Origin: Planctomycetia bacterium
GTDB lineage: Bacteria > Planctomycetota > Planctomycetia > Pirellulales > UBA1268
Length of the DNA stretch: 13,981 nt
Assembly (NCBI GenBank): GCA_009923125.1
Contig: RFUD01000017.1
Coordinates: 1 to 13,981 of the forward strand
Direction of reading: 5' to 3'
Positions 1 to 6,008 of this stretch are shown piece after piece. Under the pieces are notes generated by a model, which was given only the letters and a program-made list of their open reading frames with translations, made no database searches and was not told the DNA's origin. A program made the position numbers and the translations under genes. Every line of letters begins with the position of its first letter. Position 1 is the first letter of the stretch.

Positions 1-85
1 ACTCATCGCGCACGACAGGGCCGACCGGCCGGCCGACGCGCAGGCCGTCGTCGCCGAACTGGCCTCCATCGAACGCGCGGTGTAG
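1..85 (+). CDS. 3' end of a gene, possibly a Ser/Thr protein kinase domain (partial)
   Basis: An open frame enters from the left edge and stops at TAG 83-85. The visible 27 residues include HDRADRPADAQAVVAEL and end SIERAV. The pattern of a charged Asp/Arg stretch, then RPADA, then a short amphipathic helix, is what is normally seen in the last helix of the C-lobe of bacterial Ser/Thr kinases (Hanks type), where the Arg-Pro pair is conserved. Such kinases are common in planctomycetes. Only the tail is visible, with no catalytic motif, so the family call is inference; any helical C-terminus could look similar. The gene converges on hisS, with a perfect inverted repeat between the two stops. 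Confidence 0.42.
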   Translation, partial: LIAHDRADRPADAQAVVAELASIERAV

Positions 86-105
86 GACGGGCTCCGGGCC
101 GGCGC

Positions 106-126
106 ACGGCGTTTCGCATACGCCGT
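106..126. terminator. Inverted repeat between two convergent genes, candidate bidirectional terminator
   Basis: ACGGCGT (106-112) and ACGCCGT (120-126) are perfect reverse complements around a 7-base loop. They lie in the 41 bases between the stop of the left-edge gene (85) and the stop of hisS (127). The position between convergent stops fits a shared terminator. There is no strong T-run on either side, so it is not a textbook intrinsic terminator. Confidence 0.42.
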
Positions 127-1455
127 TCAGTGTGACACGATCAGCGAGTGCACCGCGTCCACGAGCACGTTCAGGTCGCCGTGCCAGTCGATGGTGGTGC
201 TCTGCTGCGTGGCGAGGTGCTTGAACTGGGCGGTGCCGGCGACGAACTCGTCGCTGCCGACGAGGAGCGCGGCCGGAACTCCCCGCTTGGCGGCGATCTT
301 GAGCTGCTGCCCGACCCGCTTGGCCTCGGGAAAGAACTCGACCGCCATCCCGGCCGCCCGCAGGGCCGCGGCGATCCGCAGGTAATCGGCCAGCCGCGTC
401 TCGTCGAAGAACACGAGGAACACGTCGGCCGGCGTCTCGACCGCCGACAACCGGCCGAGCTCCTCGAGGCCCGCGAGAAGCCGATCGATGCCGAGTGACG
501 CCCCGACTCCGGGCAGGGCCTGCTTCGTGTACAGCCCTGCGAGATTGTCGTAGCGGCCGCCCGAACAGATGCTGCCGAGCGTCGGCAGTTCGTCGAGAAA
601 AGTCTCCAGGACGATCCCGGTGTAGTAGTCGAGGCCGCGCGCGATCGACGGATCGACCGCGAGCCTCTCGCCGGGCACGCCGGCCGCGGTCGCACCGGCC
701 ATCAGCGCCCGGAGGGCGGCGACCCCCGCCTGCCCGGTCGCGGAACCGGCCACCAGCGGCTCGATCTTGGCGAGCACGTCGGCCGCCGGGCCGGCCAGTT
801 GCGCCATGCCCAGGAGTCTTCCGACCGCCTCGGACGGCAGCCCGTGACCGCCCAGTTCCTCCGCGACGGCCTCGGGAGTCGCCTTGCCGAGTTTGTCGAG
901 CGACCGTAGCACTTCGGTCGATCGTCCGGTGAGGCCCAGGACCTCGAGCACGCCACCCAGCACGCGGCGGTCGTTGACGCAGATCGTGAACCGCTCGATG
1001 CCGATCGCCCGCAGCAGATCGTGCACCACGAGCACCATCTCGAGATCGGCGACGGGGCTCGTCGTGCCGATGGTGTCGAAATCACACTGCATGAATTCCC
1101 GGTAGCGGCCGCGCTGGGTGTTTTCCCCCCGCCACACCGTCGCCATGTGATACCGCTTGAAGGGCGTCCCGAGCGTCGCGATGTGCTGCGCGCAGAACCG
1201 GGCGAAGGGCACGGTGAGGTCGAACCGCATGCCCACCTGCCGACCGCCGTGGTCGGTGAACCGATAGAGCTGCTTGTCGGTCTCCTCGCTCCCCTTGCCG
1301 GTGAGGATCTCGAGGTATTCCAGCGCCGGCGTGTCGATCGGCGCGAAGCCGTACGACCGGTAGACCCGCCGGGCCACGTCGAGGATGCGCTCCCGGGCCA
1401 GGGCCTGGGCCGGCAGGTGATCCCGGAAGCCCTTCAGCGTCCTGGGCTCGATCAT
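127..1455 (-). CDS. hisS: Histidyl-tRNA synthetase
   Basis: Cytoplasmic class II aminoacyl-tRNA synthetase of 442 residues that charges tRNA-His with histidine, using ATP. All class IIa and His-specific landmarks are visible: the N-terminal KGFRDHLP (8-15), TPALEYLEILTGK (42-54), RFDLTVPFARF (77-87), motif 2 from VWRGENTQRGRYREF into MQCDFD (107-127), the histidine-binding RGLDYYTG (273-280) with its conserved Arg, GGRYDNL (299-305) and motif 3 GVGASLGIDRL (316-326). A C-terminal anticodon-binding domain follows from about residue 343. Length is normal for the family. The start at MIEPRT is chosen because the frame runs on upstream without homology and because this ATG overlaps the stop of the upstream Cys-cluster gene (ATGA), which suggests translational coupling. 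The GEN..QCDFD form of motif 2 differs from the ERPQ..HQ form of E. coli HisRS. Confidence 0.97.
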   Translation of the reverse strand: MIEPRTLKGFRDHLPAQALARERILDVARRVYRSYGFAPIDTPALEYLEILTGKGSEETDKQLYRFTDHGGRQVGMRFDLTVPFARFCAQHIATLGTPFKRYHMATVWRGENTQRGRYREFMQCDFDTIGTTSPVADLEMVLVVHDLLRAIGIERFTICVNDRRVLGGVLEVLGLTGRSTEVLRSLDKLGKATPEAVAEELGGHGLPSEAVGRLLGMAQLAGPAADVLAKIEPLVAGSATGQAGVAALRALMAGATAAGVPGERLAVDPSIARGLDYYTGIVLETFLDELPTLGSICSGGRYDNLAGLYTKQALPGVGASLGIDRLLAGLEELGRLSAVETPADVFLVFFDETRLADYLRIAAALRAAGMAVEFFPEAKRVGQQLKIAAKRGVPAALLVGSDEFVAGTAQFKHLATQQSTTIDWHGDLNVLVDAVHSLIVSH

Positions 1456-1949
1456 GACACGATCGGCAGGAGGGGGGGCCGCGGCCCGCGGATCGACTTG
1501 CGGCGATTCTTCCGCTTCCGTCCGTCGCCGATGGTCTCGCCACCCGGGCCGAGGACGGCGTCCATGTACTCCTCGACCTGCTCGGCCGTCTCGAAGTACT
1601 GGTCGTAGACCCAGTCGTCCTCGTACTCGCAGTCCTTCGTGGTGTACTCGCGACAGATCCGCGGCCGCGTCTCGTAGATGCCACAGCGGTGGTCCGCCTG
1701 CAGATGCTTGCACTCGGTGTGCACGCACACGTACCAGTCGCCATCCTCGGTGAACACGGTGGCGTGGTCGTGGAGCAGGAACCAGCGGATGTACTCGAAC
1801 TCCTCGCGGGTGGTCGGCGTCTCGAGCGGCAGCGCGAAGTAGCGGCAGCACTTCGCCGTGCAGTAGTCGCACAGCACCCGGTCTTCGGGCACGTCGCTCC
1901 GCTTCGGCTTCGGCGGGAGCGCGGGGAGGGGCAGGTCGGCGACCGACAT
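1452..1949 (-). CDS. YkgJ-type cysteine-cluster protein
   Basis: 165-residue soluble protein of the YkgJ / CxxCxxxCC family, probably binding zinc or an iron-sulfur centre; its biochemical role is not established. Nine cysteines are visible: the N-terminal cluster CDYCTAKCC (27-35), then C75, C80, C89, C99 and C107 in the typical CgIYetRPriCreYtt.dC arrangement (C89 to C107). A basic, proline-rich tail (about 144-162) follows. The start at 1949 is supported by a GGAG eight bases upstream. The stop overlaps the hisS start by four bases, so the two genes form a two-gene operon. A TATAGT hexamer on the same strand about 55 bases upstream may be its -10 box. Confidence 0.9.
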   Translation of the reverse strand: MSVADLPLPALPPKPKRSDVPEDRVLCDYCTAKCCRYFALPLETPTTREEFEYIRWFLLHDHATVFTEDGDWYVCVHTECKHLQADHRCGIYETRPRICREYTTKDCEYEDDWVYDQYFETAEQVEEYMDAVLGPGGETIGDGRKRKNRRKSIRGPRPPLLPIVS

Positions 1950-2002
1950 CGGGAGTTCTCCGCGGAACGGGCACGATTCCCCGCGGCGGCCGCGGGCCCG
2001 GC

Positions 2003-2008
2003 ACTATA
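2003..2008 (-). promoter_or_regulatory. Candidate -10 box for the ykgJ-type gene and hisS
   Basis: On the minus strand the sequence reads TATAGT, five of six matches to TATAAT, 53-59 bases before the ATG at 1949, in a region otherwise very GC-rich. No convincing -35 hexamer is seen at 16-18 bases, so this rests on one element. Confidence 0.3.
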
Positions 2009-2033
2009 CCATCCGGGTCGCCGTCCGATGCCC

Positions 2034-2039
2034 TATACT
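2034..2039 (+). promoter_or_regulatory. Candidate -10 box for recJ
   Basis: TATACT matches the -10 consensus at five of six positions and lies 28 bases before the recJ ATG, implying a leader of about 20 bases. The hexamer 17 bases upstream (2011-2016) does not resemble TTGACA. A second CTATAC lies 29 bases upstream (2004-2009). Confidence 0.33.
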
Positions 2040-2067
2040 CGGCCGCTCGCCCGCAGGGAGTCGGTCC

Positions 2068-3888
2068 ATGCCGAAGCGCTGGCACATTCAGCCTCACGAT
2101 CGCGCGGCCGTGGCCGAAGTCGAGCGATCGGCGGGCGTCTCGCCGATCGTGGCCCGGCTGCTCGCCGCCCGCGGGCTCACCGATCGGGCGGCCATCCACA
2201 CGTTTCTCGCGGGCACCATGGCCGACCTGCGCGACCCCGATCTGCTGCCCGGCGTGTCCGCCGCGGCGGACCGCATCCTCGCGGCGGTCCGCTCCGGCCG
2301 GCGGATCGTCGTCTACGGCGACTATGACGCCGACGGGATGTGCGCCACGGCGATCCTCATGGGCTGCCTCGAAGCCCTCGACGCCGACGCCGCCTGGTAT
2401 GTCCCGGACCGGCTCGAAGAGGGGTACGGCCTCAACACGCAGGCGTTGTCCACGCTCGCGGCCCGGGGCGTGAATCTCGTCGTCACGGTCGATTGCGGGA
2501 TCGCGAGCGTCGCCGAGGCCCGACACGCCCGTGATCTCGGACTCGAACTCGTCATCACGGACCACCACACCTTCGCCGACACGCTCCCCGCGGCGGACGT
2601 GCTCGTGCACCCCCGGCTCCCGGGCACGGCCTATCCGTTCGGCGAACTCTGCGGCGCGGGTGTGGCGTTCAAGCTCGCATGGGCGATCGCGACGCGGGCC
2701 TCCGGCGCCAGGCAGGTCACGCCCCGGCTGCGCGAGATGCTGCTCAAGGGGATGGGGTTCGCCGCCATGGGCACGGTGGCCGACGTCGTGCCACTGCTCG
2801 ACGAGAACAGGATCTTCGTCAAGCACGGCCTCGAATGCCTGCGGAAGCGCGGCGGCCCGGGCATCGCCCGCCTCCTGGAACTCGCGAAGCTCGACGGCAA
2901 GTCCCGGCTCGACAGCGAGGACGTCGCGTTTCGGCTCGCCCCGCGGCTCAACGCGGCCGGCCGGCTGGGCCAAGCCGCCTGCGGCATCGAACTGCTGACC
3001 ACGACCGACGAGGCGCGGGCCGTGAGCCTCGCCAACTACCTGCACGAACTCAACGGCCGACGCGAGACGGAGGAGCGGAGCATGCTCCTCTCCGCCACGA
3101 AGCAGGCCCACGAGCGGTTCGATCCCGACCGCGACGCCGCCCTGGTGCTCGCCGATCCCACCTGGCATCCGGGCGTGATCGGGATCGTGGCGGGCCGGCT
3201 CGCGGAGCGGTTTCACCGGCCGGTGGTGATGATCGCCAGGGATGCCCTCCAGGGACGTCCGGGCACCGGGAGCGCGCGGAGCGTGCCCGGCTTCGACGTG
3301 CATGCCGCGATCGTCGCCTGCCGCGACCTGCTCGTGACCTGCGGCGGCCACGCGGCCGCGGCAGGCCTGCGGATCGAAGACGCCCGCATCGACGGCTTTC
3401 GCGAGCGGTTCTGCGCGGAGGTGGCGGCGCGGTTGCCGGAGCGGCTGCGGCGGGCGCAGATCGCGATCGACGGCGAGGCGACCCTCGCCGGCCTCACGCT
3501 CGACACGGTCGAGCAGATGGAGCGGCTCGCCCCGTTTGGCCAGGCCAACCGCCGCCCCGTCCTGTGTGCCACGTCGGTGAGCCTCGCCGAGCCGGCGCGG
3601 ACGATCGGCGGCGGCGCCCGCCATCTGGCGATGCATCTCGTGCAACACGGGGCGCAGGTGCGCGGTGTGGCGTTCGGCGGTGCCGAGTGGCTCGACCACC
3701 TGCCGCCGCCCGGCCAGCCGTTCCACGTGGCGTTCAAGCCGAAGATCAACGAGTTCCGCGGTCGCCGCACCGCCGAGATGGAGGTCGTCGATTGGCGGCC
3801 CGCCGGGCTGGATGTCACACTCGACGTGCCGGCACTCGTCGCCGCCTCGGATGCCCCGACTCCCTCCGTCGCCGTCGTCCTTCCATGA
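2068..3888 (+). CDS. recJ: Single-stranded-DNA-specific exonuclease RecJ
   Basis: 606-residue cytoplasmic 5'-3' exonuclease of the DHH phosphoesterase family, acting in recombinational repair and mismatch repair and needing a divalent metal. Visible motifs in order: GDYDADG (84-90), TVDCGI (140-145), TDHH (164-167), HPR (181-183), GTVADVVPL (235-243), then the DHHA1 half with HPGVIGIVAGRL (367-378), GSARSVPGFDV (401-411) and GGHAAAAG (426-433), and a C-terminal OB-type domain around PFGQAN (489-494) and the NEFRGR..EMEVVDWRP segment (561-579). All metal-ligand motifs are intact. Length is within the usual range. A GGGAG lies about eight bases before the ATG. The stop overlaps the start of the exported propeller gene (ATGA). 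Divergent from the ykgJ-type/hisS operon. Confidence 0.96.
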   Translation: MPKRWHIQPHDRAAVAEVERSAGVSPIVARLLAARGLTDRAAIHTFLAGTMADLRDPDLLPGVSAAADRILAAVRSGRRIVVYGDYDADGMCATAILMGCLEALDADAAWYVPDRLEEGYGLNTQALSTLAARGVNLVVTVDCGIASVAEARHARDLGLELVITDHHTFADTLPAADVLVHPRLPGTAYPFGELCGAGVAFKLAWAIATRASGARQVTPRLREMLLKGMGFAAMGTVADVVPLLDENRIFVKHGLECLRKRGGPGIARLLELAKLDGKSRLDSEDVAFRLAPRLNAAGRLGQAACGIELLTTTDEARAVSLANYLHELNGRRETEERSMLLSATKQAHERFDPDRDAALVLADPTWHPGVIGIVAGRLAERFHRPVVMIARDALQGRPGTGSARSVPGFDVHAAIVACRDLLVTCGGHAAAAGLRIEDARIDGFRERFCAEVAARLPERLRRAQIAIDGEATLAGLTLDTVEQMERLAPFGQANRRPVLCATSVSLAEPARTIGGGARHLAMHLVQHGAQVRGVAFGGAEWLDHLPPPGQPFHVAFKPKINEFRGRRTAEMEVVDWRPAGLDVTLDVPALVAASDAPTPSVAVVLP

Positions 3889-5261
3889 GCATCAAACGCC
3901 CACCCTTGATGAACCGCGTCTCCCGGATCGTGCTCGTGGCGGCCTGCATCGGCGGCGGCGCCCGCGCCGACGACTGGCCGCAGTGGATGGGTCCGCACCG
4001 CGACGGCGTGTGGCGCGAGACGGGCGTCGTGGACGCGATCCCCGCCGCGGGGCTGCCGGTGAAGTGGCGGGTGCCGGTCACGGGCGGCTATTCGGGACCG
4101 GCCGTGGCGAATGGTCGTGTCTATCTCACCGACTACGACCGGCCGGCGGGGCCGCTGGCAAACGCGCCCGACGACCGCACGCGACTCACCGGCCGCGAGC
4201 GGATCCTGTGCCTCGAGGCGGAGACCGGGAAGTTGCTCTGGAAGCACGAGTACGACTGCCCGTACGCGATCTCGTATGCCTCGGGACCACGCTGCACCCC
4301 CACGATCGCCGATGGCAAGGTCTACGTGCTCGGCGCCGAGGGCAACCTCACGTGCCTCGACGCGGTCTCGGGCGGCGTCGTGTGGGCGCGGGATCTCAAG
4401 GCGGACTACTCCGCCCCGACACCCATCTGGGGGTTCTGCGGCCATCCGCTCGTCGACGGCAGGCAGTTGATCTGCCTCGTGGGCGGCCCCGGCAGCGTGG
4501 CCGTTGCATTCGACAAGGACACCGGGCGGGAACTCTGGCGGTCCCTGTCGGCGAGCGAGAGCGGCTACTGCCCCCCCACGCTGATCGAGAGCGCTGGCGT
4601 GCGGCAGTTGCTGATCTGGGACGCCGACAACCTCAACGCCCTCGAGCCGACGACGGGCCGCATGCTGTGGACGCAACCGCTCAAGCCGATGTACGGCATG
4701 TCGATCATGGCGCCGCAGGTGGCCGAAACGAAGCGGGGCCGCGTGCTGTACGCGAGCGGGATCGGCCGCGTGGGTGCCTTGTACGCCCTCGGGACCGACA
4801 GGCCGGACGCGAAGCCGCTGTGGCGGGGCGAGCCCAAGTCGGCCGTGTACTGCGCGAACAGCACGCCGTACATCGAGGGCGAGACCCTCTACGGATGCGA
4901 CTGCGAGACGGGGTTTCTGACGGCGGTCGATCTGGCGGCCGGCGCACGGCTCTGGGAGACGGGCCAGCCCACCATGGGCCCACGGCGCGGGCGGCATGGG
5001 ACGGCATTTCTCGTGCGTCATCAGCCCGCCGGAGGCCACGCGGCCGCCCCGGGACGCACCTGGCTGTTCAGCGAGACGGGCGACCTGATCCTCGCCCGGC
5101 TCACCCCCCAGGCGTACGAGGAACTCGGACGGATGCACCTCGTCGACCCGACGAACGAATGCTTCGGCCGCGAGGTCGTCTGGTCACACCCGGCGTTCGC
5201 CGGCCGCTGCGTCTTCGCCCGCAACGACGAGGAACTGGTCTGCGTGTCGCTGGCAAAGTGA
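3885..5261 (+). CDS. Exported PQQ-like beta-propeller protein (BamB-like fold)
   Basis: 458-residue protein with an N-terminal signal peptide: a short basic region, the hydrophobic stretch IVLVAACIGGGARA, and probable cleavage before DDWPQWMGP (29 on). The DWPQW start of the mature part is common in planctomycete PQQ-like propellers. Blade motifs of the type LxLDxxTGxxxW recur: CLEAETGKLLW (109-119), CLDAVSGGVVW (157-167), AFDKDTGRELW (208-218), ALEPTTGRMLW (252-262), AVDLAAGARLW (347-357). About a dozen cysteines are spread through the mature part, high for a propeller. No catalytic residues are recognised; such proteins often act as scaffolds or dehydrogenase-like domains, so the role is unknown. 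The first ATG (3885) overlaps the recJ stop; an in-frame ATG at 3909 would give a tighter signal peptide and is an equally possible start. Confidence 0.85.
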   Translation: MSIKRPPLMNRVSRIVLVAACIGGGARADDWPQWMGPHRDGVWRETGVVDAIPAAGLPVKWRVPVTGGYSGPAVANGRVYLTDYDRPAGPLANAPDDRTRLTGRERILCLEAETGKLLWKHEYDCPYAISYASGPRCTPTIADGKVYVLGAEGNLTCLDAVSGGVVWARDLKADYSAPTPIWGFCGHPLVDGRQLICLVGGPGSVAVAFDKDTGRELWRSLSASESGYCPPTLIESAGVRQLLIWDADNLNALEPTTGRMLWTQPLKPMYGMSIMAPQVAETKRGRVLYASGIGRVGALYALGTDRPDAKPLWRGEPKSAVYCANSTPYIEGETLYGCDCETGFLTAVDLAAGARLWETGQPTMGPRRGRHGTAFLVRHQPAGGHAAAPGRTWLFSETGDLILARLTPQAYEELGRMHLVDPTNECFGREVVWSHPAFAGRCVFARNDEELVCVSLAK

Positions 5262-5297
5262 CGTTTCGCCCCGGTTCACGGACGGCATCGAAAGGCG

Positions 5298-5326
5298 TTG
5301 TTCCGCGACGCGGCTCCCGGTAGTCT
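5298..5326 (+). promoter_or_regulatory. Weak candidate promoter for tRNA-Pro
   Basis: TTGTTC (5298-5303) and TAGTCT (5321-5326) are separated by 17 bases, with the tRNA starting 43 bases after the second hexamer. Each hexamer matches consensus at only three positions. A small hairpin (CCGC-GAC-GCGG, 5303-5313) overlaps the spacer. Low support. Confidence 0.22.
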
Positions 5327-5369
5327 AGAGGTGATCCCACGTGACGCCGGAGTTCGCGGCGGCACACCT

Positions 5370-5447
<78 letters not shown>

Positions 5448-5471
5448 GGTTGGTTTTCCACTCTCCCGGCA

Positions 5472-5498
5472 CCCCTGAACGCGGGGCCGCTTCGGCGG
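5472..5498. terminator. Two adjacent hairpins between convergent tRNA-Pro and the CPXCG gene
   Basis: CCCC (5472-5475) pairs with GGGG (5483-5486) around seven bases, and CCGC (5487-5490) pairs with GCGG (5495-5498) around a TTCG tetraloop. The pair sits between the 3' end of the tRNA and the stop of the small Cys-rich gene, where both transcripts should end. There is no T-run directly after the hairpins in either direction; the tRNA side has GGTTGGTTTT before them. Each stem is only four pairs. Confidence 0.32.
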
Positions 5499-5506
5499 AA
5501 GCCGAT

Positions 5507-5725
5507 TCATTCGTGCTCGCCGTGGATCCGGGCCTCGCCGTCGGCCCCGATGTCCACGTGCAGGGTCATCGGGTGGCAGCAGACCGGGCAGTCTTCGACA
5601 TAGTCCTGATGCGATCCCGCGGAGACATCCACGGGAACCACGATCTCCTCGCCGCACGAGTCGCAGATGTACGTGGCGTCGAGGTCGGCGGCGGGCCTGC
5701 GGCGGCGGGGGCGTTTTTTGGACAT
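5507..5725 (-). CDS. CPXCG-type cysteine-rich small protein
   Basis: 72-residue soluble protein of the Cys_rich_CPXCG family, function unknown, expected to bind one zinc through two Cys pairs. Visible: a basic N-terminus (KKRPRRRR, 3-10), first knuckle CDSCGE (21-26), the characteristic SGSxQxYVEDC-like stretch here SAGSHQDYVEDC (35-46), second knuckle CPVCC (46-50) followed by HPM, then an acidic tail ending HGEHE. The first knuckle has Asp-Ser where family members usually have Pro-x (CPYCGE), but both cysteines are kept. The ATG at 5725 is chosen because the Lys/Arg-rich start is typical and because the frame upstream is non-coding in character; no clear Shine-Dalgarno is seen. It stands alone, convergent with tRNA-Pro. 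Confidence 0.8.
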   Translation of the reverse strand: MSKKRPRRRRPAADLDATYICDSCGEEIVVPVDVSAGSHQDYVEDCPVCCHPMTLHVDIGADGEARIHGEHE

Positions 5726-5997
5726 GGCGCTTCGCCGTGCAGTGTAGCCACGGGCGAACGGCGGGCGGCGGGGATGCTCCTGCGGGGTGGAAGTGCGGCA
5801 GGACACATCCCAGCGGGCAAGTCGGGGAATTTCTCCGATTACTCCGATGGGGGGTGCCGACTGTGAAATCCATCCCAGACCCCGCAACGCGAATAAACGA
5901 ACGCCGCGGATGATCCGATTGAATGACATGGAACGGCTGGGCAGGCTGTGACGCGCCGCGTTGCTTCCACCCTTCCTGAGACGCATGCCCCTCCAAC

Positions 5998-6001
5998 GAG
6001 G
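5998..6001 (+). promoter_or_regulatory. Shine-Dalgarno deciding the porin start
   Basis: GAGG lies seven bases before the ATG at 6009. The earlier in-frame ATG at 5961 and the later one at 6066 have no comparable purine tract, so 6009 is preferred. Confidence 0.55.
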
Positions 6002-6008
6002 ATCGCCG

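Noticed and set aside
1456..3726. Open frame on the minus strand continuing the hisS frame for over 750 codons across the ykgJ-type gene and antisense to recJ
   Set aside because: It has no recognisable domains, is rich in Arg/Gly/Ala/His as expected from an antisense frame in GC-rich DNA, and lies over well-supported recJ and ykgJ-type genes.
2679..3884. Long extension upstream of the propeller gene in its own frame, overlapping recJ
   Set aside because: The extension is the +1 shadow of recJ; the signal peptide right after 3885 marks the true N-terminus.
3213..5138. 641-codon open frame antisense to recJ and the PQQ-like propeller gene
   Set aside because: Low-complexity composition without motifs; both sense genes have clear family signatures.
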